Source of the DNA: Cryobacterium tagatosivorans
Lineage (GTDB): Bacteria; Actinomycetota; Actinomycetes; Actinomycetales; Microbacteriaceae
Direction: 5' to 3'
DNA: 64,000 nt
NCBI RefSeq assembly: GCF_004402215.1
Contig: NZ_SOEZ01000024.1
Coordinates: 1,679 to 65,678 of the forward strand
The notes beneath the pieces were generated by a model, which was given only the letters and a program-made list of their open reading frames with translations, did not search any database and had not been told where the DNA came from. Every line of letters starts with the position of its first letter. The stretch's first letter is position 1. Shown one piece after another: positions 34,592 through 43,647 of this stretch. The translations under genes were made by a program, and so were the position numbers.

Positions 34592-35757
34592 TGATTGACG
34601 CTGTGAACTCCGACTTTGACCGGACATCACTGCAAGAGATCGCCAGGGTTTTCGACCCATCGCGGCTGATTCAGGCCCGCCAACTGAGTCGCCTAACGAA
34701 GACCGATCTGCACCGAGCGGTCGGAGTATCCGCGGCGGCGATCGGACAATATGAACGCGGGGAGGCGACGCCGCGCGTTGACACTTTGATATCCTTGGCC
34801 AAAGCGCTCAACGTTCCCCCGGATTTTTTTGCGCTCGGGCGGCCACGCGCGCGACTGGACGTCGCTCAAGCGTCATTCCGCAGACTGCGAGCGACGTCCG
34901 TAGCGCAGCAGCAGCAAGCCGTTTCTTACGCTGAGCAGGTGTGGGAGCTCAGCAGCCATCTGGAACAGAGCGTGGAGTTTCCCGAGCTGAATCTTCCCCA
35001 GTGGGCGATGACAGATGACCACGAAATGGCAGCGCGCCCCGATCCCATCACCGCAGCTCGGCAGGTCCGGAAGCACTGGGGGCTTGGCGTCGAACCGATC
35101 AAGTTCCTTGTTTATGAACTCGAGCAGCACGGTATTCTCACCGTGTTCTTCTCGATGAAGGAGGATGAGAACTCAGACGAAAAGAGCCACATCGACGCTT
35201 TCTCGACGAGTTCACTTCCTCGACCGGTCATCGTGCTTACGCCTGACAAAGCAGACGACGTGATGCGTCACAGGTTCTCGGCCGCGCACGAACTTGGCCA
35301 CATCGTGTTGCATCGCTGGCGCCCGGGTTCGAATGCCGAGCTGGAACGGGAAGCGGATGCTTTCGCGGCAGAGTTCTTGACGCCGCGGGACGTTATCCGA
35401 GCCCAGCTGCCGACCCGATTTAGCCTTGGCAAGCTCGAAGAGCTCAGCCTTCGATGGGGAGCGTCGATAAAGTCGCTTGTCTTCCGTTCAAAGGAGCTCG
35501 AGCTCATTTCGGAGGCTACTGCGCGCCGTGCATACGTCACGCTCAACTCCCTCACAAAGGACGGAACGATTCGACCGCAGCCGGTGGAGAATTTCCCGGG
35601 CGAACAACCTGAATTACTCAAGAACGCTCTGGAGGCACTGGACAAGGCAGGCATTCCGATTGCGCAGATCGCACGCGAACTTCATGTGACGCCGCGACAT
35701 GTACGCCGACTCGCTGGTATCAAGGACGCGCGGCCGAAGTTAAGCCTGGTCCGGTAG
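34588..35757 (+). CDS. XRE helix-turn-helix and ImmA/IrrE metallopeptidase fusion
   Basis: The product is 389 aa. Residues about 25-85 form an XRE helix-turn-helix (RLIQARQLSRLTKTDLHRAV then GVSAAAIGQYERGEATP). The peptidase region has RHRFSAAHELGHIVLHR with zinc-binding His234-Glu-x-x-His238 and a later EREADAFAAEFLTPR (third ligand Glu). A second helix-turn-helix-like stretch (IAQIARELHVTPRHVRRLAG) ends the protein. ImmA/IrrE proteases relieve repression of mobile elements (ICEBs1) or stress genes. Coupling to the previous gene suggests a regulatory or toxin-antitoxin pair. Confidence 0.88.
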   Translation: MMIDAVNSDFDRTSLQEIARVFDPSRLIQARQLSRLTKTDLHRAVGVSAAAIGQYERGEATPRVDTLISLAKALNVPPDFFALGRPRARLDVAQASFRRLRATSVAQQQQAVSYAEQVWELSSHLEQSVEFPELNLPQWAMTDDHEMAARPDPITAARQVRKHWGLGVEPIKFLVYELEQHGILTVFFSMKEDENSDEKSHIDAFSTSSLPRPVIVLTPDKADDVMRHRFSAAHELGHIVLHRWRPGSNAELEREADAFAAEFLTPRDVIRAQLPTRFSLGKLEELSLRWGASIKSLVFRSKELELISEATARRAYVTLNSLTKDGTIRPQPVENFPGEQPELLKNALEALDKAGIPIAQIARELHVTPRHVRRLAGIKDARPKLSLVR

Positions 35758-35931
35758 GGAAGGGCTTCCGAGGCACTCTCCAGATCATCGTAAAGGGGTC
35801 GCCGTGCGCGTCGAGCGTGATCCCAGCTCCAGAGTGCCCAACCATCCAGTCAACAGTCTTCGAGTTGGCTCCAGCCGACACCGGCGGGATCAAGGCCGGG
35901 ATAATGAGCTACACACGATCAAGGAGCAAAC

Positions 35932-36585
35932 ATGGCCGGAGTTCCGGTAGCAATTGGCGGAACAACTTTCGCAACGAAGGCTGCAGCCAAGGACTTCATA
36001 AGGATGAACGTGATCGATGCGTTTGACGGCGTTCCGCGGATTCCATTCGGTCCGATCCATGACTTCGTGGAGGACCTGCTGAATCTCCACGAAGCCGCAG
36101 TGGACAAGATCGGGTGCGGGATTGACTATTTTCGAGTTGATCCAGCTTCTGTATGGAAGACGGGCGTGCCAGTAAGGGCGTCTAACCGCACGCTAGTGGT
36201 TGTGCGTAAGGATGGAACGCTAATCGATTGGAGTTGGGACGGAATCGTCACGAACCCGTCCGCAGTCACGCAAAAGCGAACAGCACTCCGCAACGCGGCC
36301 TATGGGCGAATCCAGGCGATAAAGCGAGCTGCGTTCTCAGCGGGACCCGTCATTTGCACGAGAACAGGCTTGCCCATATTGGCTCCGAATGACGCTCAGG
36401 TTCGATACCACCGGCCCACGTTTGCCGCGCTAACAGATGGATTCGCGGCAACGGTTGGCGGCTGGCCCGCCATCACGACGACGAGTAGCGGCGCGGGAGC
36501 AGAACTGACCTCGCCAAGCATCACGGCGAACTGGATCAAGTACTACGACGCGAATGCTTTTCCGTCTGTGGAACTCAAGTCATAA
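35932..36585 (+). CDS. DCL/DUF3223 family protein
   Basis: The product is 217 aa. The first 110 residues match the DCL (DUF3223) pattern: FATKAAAKDFIRMNV, then FVEDLLNLHEAAVDKIGCGI followed by DYFRV, and LVVVRKDGTLIDWSWDGIVT. In plants DCL proteins act in plastid rRNA processing; bacterial versions are phage or island genes of unknown function. The C-terminal part has a Cys/Pro-rich turn (VICTRTGLPILAPNDAQVRY). The start follows GGAGCAAAC. Confidence 0.65.
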   Translation: MAGVPVAIGGTTFATKAAAKDFIRMNVIDAFDGVPRIPFGPIHDFVEDLLNLHEAAVDKIGCGIDYFRVDPASVWKTGVPVRASNRTLVVVRKDGTLIDWSWDGIVTNPSAVTQKRTALRNAAYGRIQAIKRAAFSAGPVICTRTGLPILAPNDAQVRYHRPTFAALTDGFAATVGGWPAITTTSSGAGAELTSPSITANWIKYYDANAFPSVELKS

Positions 36586-36880
36586 GGCATCGAACAAGGG
36601 GCCGGCTTCGCTGCGCCATTGAGCCGTTGCCATGGCAGCGTCAAGGCTCCAGGAGAGCGAGGTTTGGCTAGGCGTTGCAGGCACACGGTGCACAACGTTC
36701 CGTTGGCGAATTGCCTCGGGACCACGTGGCCATGCACGCCGGCCCGGATTCCGAAGTCTCCGACGTGGAGGATCGTTCTTGTGCCAATTGCATGCGGGCG
36801 ATAGATGGGATGGCTTGGCAGGCCCAGTCGATATCTCCATGCCAGTCGCCTGCGACGACTGCGCCCTCCTCTTCGCGGGC
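36586..36880 (-). pseudogene. Decayed, internally deleted metallophosphoesterase copy
   Basis: On the minus strand one frame reads VVAGDWHGDIDWACQAIPSI, another continues RTILHVGDFGIRAG, and the end matches QRLAKPRSPGALTLPWQRLN out of frame. These segments align with the start (VIAGDWHGNVNWVGKAIPSI), ILHVGDFGIWPG and the end (RNLALLELSTLNWQWLDGG) of the intact gene at 38156-38938. The middle (about 160 codons, including the metal ligands) is missing. It is a second copy that has suffered a large deletion and frameshifts. Confidence 0.75.
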
Positions 36881-36933
36881 TGCAATTCCTTCCACGGCCA
36901 AGTCGGGGGCGGCCATTGGATGGGCCGGGGACG

Positions 36934-37764
36934 TCATCCAAGCCGGAGTTCGACGGACTGGCCAGTGTGCGGTGTCGAAATTTCAATGCTTGCTCTTGCA
37001 TGCTTGCGTGGCGCTTCGTAGCGGTCCAGGACAAGATGCGGCTCAAGGTACTTGGACATGAAATCATCCCTCAGGTGTTCAGCCTGTTCCCGGTTCAACT
37101 CCTCCTCAAAGTCAAGTTCGACAACCACGTCGGTCGCGCCGTGTGACCGCCATGAGCGGGCGCTCCGGGCGCCTGCTGCGCGCAGGATGCCCATGCGCCT
37201 CAGAATCACACTTTCAATATGTAACCCGGCAGCGCCGGGGTATGTCCTGACAAAGCGCGTCTCTTCATGGGTCCATGCATGCGGGCGCTCCCTTCCGGCA
37301 TATCTGAAAACTCCGTGAGTATCGTGCTCGAGGTGACCTGGGTGAATTCCCGCAAGAACGATCTCTGCCGCGATGCCTGGCCGATAGAGACTCGTGCCTG
37401 CCTCGTGCGCCCTCGTTCGAAGGCCAGGGAGACCCGTTACCTCAACGTCGTGGGGCTGTTGGGCTGTCGGGTCATCGACCAACACCGGAAGTAGGCAATC
37501 TCTGAGATCATCCAGGTCAGTATCCTCGCCGAAATGGACGGTCAGACTTTCATGCAGAGGTTCGACGCCGATGATGCCGGAGGTGGACAACTTAACCGGT
37601 GAGGGCGAGTACCAGAGAAAACCCAAGCGGTTGAGAAAAGCACCTTCGAAGTCACGCTGAGCGGAGGTTGGTTCGCCATCAACTGTTTCAAGAGCTTTTT
37701 GATAATTCCGGCCGGTGGCTTTCGCGCGGATCCGGGCGGCACGGCTTCGTTCGGACTGAGACAT
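36934..37764 (-). CDS. Hypothetical protein, 276 aa
   Basis: No family is recognised. The N-terminus is basic (SQSERSRAARIRAKATGRNY), suggesting nucleic-acid contact. The middle has paired acidic stretches (FGEDTDLDDLRDCLLPVLVD) and the C-terminal third is charged and helical (FEEELNREQAEHLRDDF). The first ATG at 37764 has no strong ribosome binding site. It lies between a dead and a live metallophosphoesterase gene, in mobile DNA. Confidence 0.55.
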   Translation of the reverse strand: MSQSERSRAARIRAKATGRNYQKALETVDGEPTSAQRDFEGAFLNRLGFLWYSPSPVKLSTSGIIGVEPLHESLTVHFGEDTDLDDLRDCLLPVLVDDPTAQQPHDVEVTGLPGLRTRAHEAGTSLYRPGIAAEIVLAGIHPGHLEHDTHGVFRYAGRERPHAWTHEETRFVRTYPGAAGLHIESVILRRMGILRAAGARSARSWRSHGATDVVVELDFEEELNREQAEHLRDDFMSKYLEPHLVLDRYEAPRKHARASIEISTPHTGQSVELRLG

Positions 37765-38155
37765 GGCGCTCCTAATTGCACATGCTGCCGACTCAGGGTG
37801 CTTAGGGCGTTGAGATCTAGAACGAGGATGGTGACGTGCGCGTGAGCCGGAGCACTGCTCCTTCGCGGCTGAGTGACCCAGTCGGAGGTCCTCGCCACTG
37901 GGCGCTCACAAACTGTCCCAGATTTTGATTGTATAGCAGCGTGGTCCGCGCCAGCGCTCAGCAGCCAGACGACGTTAGATGGCACGATCAATCTGAAGCG
38001 GCGACGATCTCCACCACGTCTTCGAGGTTGCCGCCGCCGCGTTGGCTGTCGGGCGAGTGTCCGTTGAAGGTCCCTCTCTCCTCAGCGACGCAGCGACCCT
38101 GAGCGATCTCATCGCACTCCGCGAGGCGACATAACGGGCATGACCCACTGTGGAG
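37765..38155. other. Gap with a likely remnant of the 39014-39688 gene's 3' end
   Basis: On the minus strand near 37990-38060 a frame reads QRGGGNLEDVVEIVAASD then stop, resembling the end of the protein at 39014 (RDGGDVDDVREIVEASDWS). This suggests that the two-gene block of that protein and the metallophosphoesterase was duplicated and one copy decayed. No intact gene is seen. Confidence 0.45.
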
Positions 38156-38938
38156 TTATTTTGTACCGCCATCGAGCCATTGCCAGTTCAACGTCGACAG
38201 CTCAAGGAGAGCGAGATTCCGCCTCTGACCGTCACTGCCGAGCGAAATGACCTGCGGACCCGAAGGCAGCGCTACCTCGTCCGCTAAATGCATGTGGCCG
38301 TGGAAAAGTATCTTCGGGGCGACCCCGTCCCAGACCCTCGTGACGAGCGCGCGTGACCGGCTTGAGTAGTTCAGAGCCTCCGGGCTCCACCGCATCGGAT
38401 TGGACCGGAGCATGTCTTCCGAGGCCGGGGTGCCACCGTCGATGGCCTCGTGTGTTAGTAGGACATCTGCCGGGCCGTCGCTGATGGCTCGCTCGACGTC
38501 CTGCTCCGTGGGCAGTTCGCCGGGGAACCAGTCGATACCCGCTGATCGCATCTCGTAGTCCACGGAGGCAGCGCCGCCGAACGATGCGAAGGTCCTGTTA
38601 CCGATCTCGAACCGATAACCGCGGGGAAGGACTTCAACGACTGAGCTGAGCGCCACTGGGTTGCCGGGCTCAGACACAAACGCTTCTTCGAGCCAGTCCC
38701 AGTTCTCGTGGTTGCCCGGTGTGACGAGCACGCGCGAGATGCCGGCCCGGGCGCACCAGAAGTCAACGGCGTCGAGGAACTTGCGGCCGCCTGCACCGGG
38801 CCAGATCCCGAAGTCTCCCACGTGCAGGATCGTTCTGACGCCTGAGCTATTGCGGGCGATCGACGGGATGGCTTTGCCAACCCAGTTGACGTTTCCGTGC
38901 CAGTCCCCTGCGATAACGACCCGGGTTTCGGTCGGCAT
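38156..38938 (-). CDS. Metallophosphoesterase (calcineurin-like)
   Basis: The product is 260 aa. Motif I is VVIAGDWHGN (Asp-x-His), motif II ILHVGDFGIWPG, motif III GNHENWDWLEEAF, then LLTHEAIDGG and KILFHGHMHLADE complete the metal site. This is a single-domain calcineurin-like phosphoesterase. Such genes in mobile elements act on nucleotides or nucleic acid ends, but the substrate here is unknown. It ends 75 bp upstream of nothing else on its strand; the gene at 39014 precedes it in the same direction. Confidence 0.83.
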   Translation of the reverse strand: MPTETRVVIAGDWHGNVNWVGKAIPSIARNSSGVRTILHVGDFGIWPGAGGRKFLDAVDFWCARAGISRVLVTPGNHENWDWLEEAFVSEPGNPVALSSVVEVLPRGYRFEIGNRTFASFGGAASVDYEMRSAGIDWFPGELPTEQDVERAISDGPADVLLTHEAIDGGTPASEDMLRSNPMRWSPEALNYSSRSRALVTRVWDGVAPKILFHGHMHLADEVALPSGPQVISLGSDGQRRNLALLELSTLNWQWLDGGTK

Positions 38939-39013
38939 CAGCGGTGCCGACTGGCGCGTGTCGTGCCATGATCTGATCCTCGGGCACGCTGATGAGGTGC
39001 GGCCATTAGGTAC

Positions 39014-39688
39014 TCACGACCAATCGGACGCTTCGACGATCTCACGCACGTCGTCGACATCGCCTCCATCACGGAGCCATTGGATCGGGGTCTTGCGCCC
39101 TCGGGCGACCAGGTCCCGCTGAGGTGTGGCCATGAATCCCGCGGCGCTTTGCCAATGCCAGCGCGGGGTGATGAGTCCGATAATCTGAGTCAGCCCTAGA
39201 AGGAGCTTCGAGGGAGACCCCACGTCGAATTGCCAAGCCGGGAAGCGGAGCCGGCCAGAAATTTCGATCGCGTAGAGCCGTCCGTCGGCAACTGCATCAG
39301 TGACGTCGCTTTCGTCCCAACCGAGAAAGCCTGTGACATCCTCCACGGACATGGTCGCGAAAAGGGCAAGCAACCAAGCTTCGGTTGTGCTGAGCTGCAA
39401 ACTCCCTCGGTCTACGGCTGCCGAAGTCTCGGCCCACTCGTCAGCGCTGAATGCGCCCGACTCGATCAGGAAGCGGACTTCGTTATCTGACAGCTTGTCC
39501 AGTGAGATGGGCTTCATCGCGCGCAGCATGTCCGTGAGTGCTTCCAGGAAGTATTCCGGGTCGTTCGCCAATCGAGCCACGGCCTCTGCGAGGCGCCGGA
39601 CGGCGTCCTCCGAGACATGTATCGCCCCCGGTTCCGAGCCAGTTCCGCCAGGGGAATCGGCTGGTGCGGGGGAGTGCGATTCCATCAT
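39014..39688 (-). CDS. Hypothetical protein with MbcA/ParS-like C-terminal motif
   Basis: The product is 224 aa from the ATG pair at 39685-39688; a start at 39751 is possible. The middle has ALFATMSVEDVTGFLGWDES (a helix-turn-helix-like block), and the C-terminus GRKTPIQWLRDGGDVDDVRE resembles the conserved end of Xre/MbcA/ParS antitoxins ('GKTPLEWL..G.DP..V'). It could be an antitoxin-like regulator for the downstream metallophosphoesterase, though the pair lacks the usual RES toxin. The 39689-40008 gap upstream shows nothing clear. Confidence 0.5.
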   Translation of the reverse strand: MMESHSPAPADSPGGTGSEPGAIHVSEDAVRRLAEAVARLANDPEYFLEALTDMLRAMKPISLDKLSDNEVRFLIESGAFSADEWAETSAAVDRGSLQLSTTEAWLLALFATMSVEDVTGFLGWDESDVTDAVADGRLYAIEISGRLRFPAWQFDVGSPSKLLLGLTQIIGLITPRWHWQSAAGFMATPQRDLVARGRKTPIQWLRDGGDVDDVREIVEASDWS

Positions 39689-40008
39689 GATTCGAATGCT
39701 CGCATCAGTCGCGCGGGAAGGCAAGACTGGGTGGCTAAGGGAAGCTACCACCTATGAGGTGCGCCTGATGAGCACTAAATAACCTGATCAAGTCGGTATT
39801 CGAGTTCGGATTCGCCGCCAGCATCCACCTTCGCCTGGTCGACGAGGGCGGGGCCAGGAGAACAGCGCAAACAGTCGTTTACGAGTGGAAATCAGGACGG
39901 GCCACGTCTTCAGCTCGTCGGCGCGCAATCGATTAAATTGCTCGGAAAAGAGTCAATAATCCTTCTTCGTGAGCGCAGCGCGGCCGCCTTCTTGCCAGTG
40001 CGTGGATG

Positions 40009-41868
40009 TCAACCGCCCAGAGCCGGACCCTCGTGGCTCTGCTCATCCTCGACCTCGACGAGCTCAGCACGGAGGCGCTGTAACCTCTTCCGCTCTGCAG
40101 CGGTGTGCGGGTTCAGCCTCGGGGCTGCGGGAGGGGCCTCGACGCCGGTAATGGCCGCGCCGACCGTCGTCTCGGTCTCCAGTGTGCCCTCGGAAGCCTC
40201 CTCGGGCTTGTGGGCGTTCATGGCGGCTTCTCGGGTGGCCTGGGCGCGCATCCGGAGATCGGCGAGTGACACCCCGAACAGTGGCTGGCGCTCGGGCGCT
40301 GTTTGGGGAGCTGCTTCTGCCTGCTGCGTCTGCTGCTCGCGCTCGGCAGCCTTCGCCGCCTCTTTGTTCCGGTGGTACTCCGCGATCATCTTGTCGCTCT
40401 CGGCCTTGGCCGGCGCGATGGCCTCTTCCAGCGCCGCCTCTACCTGCTCTCTCGACGCCGGCTTCACAGCAGGAGCGGGCTGCCGCGGCTCAGGGGCAAT
40501 CCCGGGCTGAGCCTGCGCCGTGCCGTCGGGGGAGGAGATCGCAGTGGCCCGTGCTCGCCGGGTCCGCTGTCGAGCATCCTTCTCACGGGTCGCGTTCGCA
40601 AGGCGCGCCAGCTCGCGGAAGTCACCAAGGCGATGGGCCTCGGTCGCCGCGTCGAAGTCCTCGATAATCGCGGGGAGGAAGTCGGCTGCCGCCTGGTCCT
40701 CGGCCTGCGCTACGCGCTCCTCGCGGGCGAGTCGCTCGACGACGGCCTGAGCATCGGCCAGCTCCTGAGCTGTCGGCACAGGAAGAGGCTTTGGGGCGCC
40801 CGCACGCTGCAGCTCGGGGCGCCGCTCACGCTCCTGGCCAGAGGCATTGTCCTCGAGCTGCTGGATGGCGCTGTCGAAGGCATAGTGGTCGCCGAGAGTT
40901 GTTCCGCGGACTGGCGCCTTCATGTCGTCCAGTCGGTAGGACACTGCGTGCTTCTCGCCGGGCTTACCGGCGCGACTGACGCGGTAGTTCACGGTCACCT
41001 CGTGCTCGGACATGACCTCGACGAACCCCTCGAGGTCAACAGAGCGAGGGTCGTCCATCGAGGCTTCGAAGGCGACGCGGATGATGTCGTGGTTCGAGAT
41101 CTCACCCTTGGTAGCCATGCGTCGGTCCCGAGTGCGGCGCTTCTCGGCTGTCTGTTCCGCCACCGAGGGGAGCTTCTGTTCGACGCCGTACTCGGCGCCG
41201 TGCTGAGCGATGAACTCGTCAGCGCGCTCGCGCAGCCGAGCGATGTCCGTGAGCGCGCCGGACATCTTCCTGCCGGGCTCCCACACCTGGCCGTCGACCT
41301 CCATCCGCTCGGCGACGACGGCGTTCTGCACACAGTGCACATGGAACACCGCTCTGCCAAGTGATCCGTCGAGTGTTGCCGTACCCAAACCGTCAGCCTG
41401 GCCAACGAGCTTCATTTGAACGCCCGGGTAGAGCCGGGTCATCATCACTGTGACGAACTCAAATGCCCGTCGCACCTGCTCGGGATCGTCGGGGTTCACC
41501 TCGTCGAGGCCGAAGCTGACGATCACGTGCACCGCCTGGATCTCGTCGACGTAGCCGTCGCCCTCGCGTCGGACATGCGTTGCCGCGGTGCTGCCTGCTG
41601 CGACCGCCCAGTACTTTCGCCCGTTCGGGCGCGCGCGCCGGATATGCGTCGCGACCTCGCCAGGCTCGGGCAGCTCGTACTTCGCGGGGACCTTCCGCTT
41701 CGCACTCTGCTTGCCGTGTACACGGCGCACCGCGGCGAACTCCCGCTCGGCGGTGGGAACTCGGCAGCGAATTCCTTCGGAGTACAGAACGCGTGGCTCA
41801 GTGCCCCCGGCTTTCTCTTTCTCGGTGTATCGCAGCAGGCGCGCGGCGACCGCCGTCTTACCGATCAC
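40009..41868 (-). CDS. Relaxase/mobilization nuclease (MOB_P-like)
   Basis: The product is 619 aa. The N-terminal third is relaxase-like: HVIVSFGLDEVNPDDPEQVR, then GQADGLGTATLDGSLGRAVF followed by HVHCVQNAVV, where HVH at about 176-178 fits motif III metal-binding histidines of MobA/VirD2-type relaxases. The catalytic Tyr is probably in the early RLLRYTEK segment. The C-terminal half is a long Ala/Glu/Gln-rich region, probably coiled coil. It starts within the stop of the MobC-like gene and the likely oriT is 20 bp above that gene, so this is the DNA-transfer module. Confidence 0.75.
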   Translation of the reverse strand: MIGKTAVAARLLRYTEKEKAGGTEPRVLYSEGIRCRVPTAEREFAAVRRVHGKQSAKRKVPAKYELPEPGEVATHIRRARPNGRKYWAVAAGSTAATHVRREGDGYVDEIQAVHVIVSFGLDEVNPDDPEQVRRAFEFVTVMMTRLYPGVQMKLVGQADGLGTATLDGSLGRAVFHVHCVQNAVVAERMEVDGQVWEPGRKMSGALTDIARLRERADEFIAQHGAEYGVEQKLPSVAEQTAEKRRTRDRRMATKGEISNHDIIRVAFEASMDDPRSVDLEGFVEVMSEHEVTVNYRVSRAGKPGEKHAVSYRLDDMKAPVRGTTLGDHYAFDSAIQQLEDNASGQERERRPELQRAGAPKPLPVPTAQELADAQAVVERLAREERVAQAEDQAAADFLPAIIEDFDAATEAHRLGDFRELARLANATREKDARQRTRRARATAISSPDGTAQAQPGIAPEPRQPAPAVKPASREQVEAALEEAIAPAKAESDKMIAEYHRNKEAAKAAEREQQTQQAEAAPQTAPERQPLFGVSLADLRMRAQATREAAMNAHKPEEASEGTLETETTVGAAITGVEAPPAAPRLNPHTAAERKRLQRLRAELVEVEDEQSHEGPALGG

Positions 41869-42440
41869 TACGACTGGAATGGCAGCACCGCCAGTACCTT
41901 CGCGTCGCGCTCGGCATCCGCCGTCATCTGTCTCCGGATCTCTACCAAGGCCCGCTCGACGCCGAGCAGGGCGTCGGTGTCGACCTTGCCCGTCGCGTTG
42001 GCGACCTTCGCTATTTGGTTCCAGTTGTGGCCAATGAAGTGGAGCTCTCGCGTGCGCTCGTTGTAGCTCGTCGTGAGGTCTCGGACTGCGTCGCGGACCT
42101 CCGTGAGCAGCGCCTCGTCAACGACGGCCACGGGACGTTGAGCCTTTGCGGACCGATACGACTCATCGCGTAAAGTCGCCGCGATGTGCCTGATCGCTTC
42201 GCGGATTGCGTCGGGTCCCGACGCTGCGCCGAGCTCGGCTTCAACGAACGCCAGGTCATCTGCGTCGTCGGCTGTCATCCTCACGGTGATGACGACGTCC
42301 TTGACCGGGCGGGCCGAGCTGCGCTCGTCAGCCCTCTCGCTCGCGGCTGCGCCGCGGCTCACGGCAGAGGACTCGGCGACCACCTGAGGGGTGTCCGCCT
42401 CGGCCAGCGTCGGGCGCTCCCAGCTCTTCGCTACGCTCAT
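41868..42440 (-). CDS. MobC-like mobilization accessory protein
   Basis: The product is 190 aa. After a disordered N-terminus it has VITVRMTADDADDLAFVEAE (ribbon-helix-helix-like) and the C-terminal ELHFIGHNWNQIAKVANATG, which matches the MobC 'GNNLNQIA+.-N' signature. MobC proteins bind oriT and help the relaxase open DNA. It lies directly beside the 25-bp inverted repeat and overlaps the relaxase gene by 1 nt. Confidence 0.68.
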   Translation of the reverse strand: MSVAKSWERPTLAEADTPQVVAESSAVSRGAAASERADERSSARPVKDVVITVRMTADDADDLAFVEAELGAASGPDAIREAIRHIAATLRDESYRSAKAQRPVAVVDEALLTEVRDAVRDLTTSYNERTRELHFIGHNWNQIAKVANATGKVDTDALLGVERALVEIRRQMTADAERDAKVLAVLPFQS

Positions 42441-42458
42441 AGCCCGCCCCCTCCGTGA

Positions 42459-42541
42459 GTCTTGTCAACAAGCCTGTTTCGCATCCGGTCCTTCGCTTCT
42501 TCGAAGCTTGGTCCCGTGCGAAACAGCCTAGTTGACAAGAC
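42459..42541. other. oriT: Candidate origin of transfer (oriT), long inverted repeat
   Basis: The 25-nt arm 42459-42483 is complementary to 42517-42541 with only two mismatches, around a 33-nt loop that itself holds a GCTTC/GAAGC stem. It is 19 bp upstream of the mobC-relaxase operon. A second inverted repeat follows (42555-42568 with 42583-42595, CCGACCGAA core) and a third (42703-42713 with 42717-42727). This arrangement next to mobilization genes is what is expected of an oriT; the nick site cannot be placed by eye. Confidence 0.6.
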
Positions 42542-42747
42542 ACTGGCAAGCAATCCGACCGAAATCATTCTCGCTGCGCTCGATGATTCGGTCGGACCGG
42601 ACGCCCAATCTCGCTCCGCTCGATGGTCTCGTCCTTTGCATGCGGGGGCTCTGCCCCTCGACCTCGATCAAGGCGGGCTCTGCCCCCTCGATACTCCTCC
42701 CGCTCGGGAGGGCGATGCCCTCCCGAGACTCTCTCCCTGGCACGACA

Positions 42748-42783
42748 AAGCCCCGCACACACCCGAACGGTGATGCGAGGCTT
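42748..42783 (-). terminator. Hairpin after the small gene at 42804
   Basis: AAGCCCCGCA (42748-42757) pairs with TGCGAGGCTT (42774-42783) with one mismatch. It lies 21 bp after the stop of the minus-strand gene at 42804-43079. There is no long T-run; it may terminate transcription coming towards the oriT region. Confidence 0.5.
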
Positions 42784-42803
42784 GGTCGTGGCGTACTCAG
42801 CCT

Positions 42804-43079
42804 CTACAGGCCGAGCTTGGCTCGGAGCGTCACGAGCCGCTTGCTCTCGCTCATGTCGTCCGCGACGGCCTCGACGCTGTACTTCGCGTACAGGTCATCG
42901 ACCAGCTCCATGCGCTGCCGATCGCGGTTCGCGATCACCTTCGCGCGGAGTACACCCATACGCTTTTCGGCGTCGGCGAAGAGCTGTTCATCGGTCTTCG
43001 GTGCTTTGCGCCTCGGCTCGACCCGCGTTGCCCAGGGGCCTGTCTGCGCCGCGGTGGCGGTGCTATGTAAATCACTCAT
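42804..43079 (-). CDS. Small hypothetical protein, 91 aa
   Basis: The protein is charged and helical (DEQLFADAEKRMGVLRAKVI, then ELVDDLYAKYSVEAVADDMS) with a polar N-terminus. It follows the decayed polymerase copy on the same strand and precedes the oriT region, a usual place for small transfer or replication accessory genes. No family is recognised. A terminator-like hairpin follows it. Confidence 0.55.
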   Translation of the reverse strand: MSDLHSTATAAQTGPWATRVEPRRKAPKTDEQLFADAEKRMGVLRAKVIANRDRQRMELVDDLYAKYSVEAVADDMSESKRLVTLRAKLGL

Positions 43080-43178
43080 GAGGGTTCCGTTTCATTGTTC
43101 GTTCGTTGTCGTTTGTCAGCCCCTCCCAGAGGGGCTCGGTCTATGGTGTGCGGGGTCGAGGTGCGGAGCCGGTGGCCC

Positions 43179-43607
43179 TCACGCTGCGCTCCTGGTCTCG
43201 TTCTTATCGATGTGCCACGTGCAGTGTTCGTCAAGGCAGGACGGCTGCTCACGGTGGTCGCGCGCGACCTCGGGCCACGCTGCCTTCTCGCTTCGGTAGC
43301 AGTCTGCCCAGTCACGACCGCGCTCGGATTTGGCGGCGAGAACCTGGACGGCAACATCCGCATCGTGCATTGCGAAGGAGAACTGCAGAGCCTTCAGCGC
43401 CGCGGTCCCGGCCTCCTCAGGACGGTCCGTCGGGACCGACAAGACGATCTCGTCGTGCACGATTGCCCGTAAGCACGGCACGTGTGACTGTCCTTGCCGG
43501 TCCCGAAAGCCGAGACGAGCGTGGGGTCCTGACGGTGTGCGGCGATCGCCAGTGCATAGACCTGGCCGGGGTCGACCGCCACGAGCACCCGCTTCGTCCT
43601 TGGTCAC
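43179..43607 (-). pseudogene. Decayed duplicate of the family A DNA polymerase gene
   Basis: The frame contains CLRAIVHDEIVLSVPTDRPE, then RGRDWADCYRSEKAAWPEVA and RDHRE, nearly the C-terminal end of the polymerase at 44532-46382 (LRAIVHDEIVLSVPEHRADE, RGHDWADCYRSEKKGWPEVA). Just upstream, another frame (about 43589-43480) reads VAVDPGQVYALAIAAHRQDP, matching that protein's ADLSQIDARAMAMHCQDE. The DNA between motif A and motif C is deleted and the frames differ. It is a truncated second copy left by duplication or recombination. Confidence 0.8.
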
Positions 43608-43647
43608 GCCAGTTCTCCGTCTCGTGTTCCAGCAGTTCGGAAACTAC

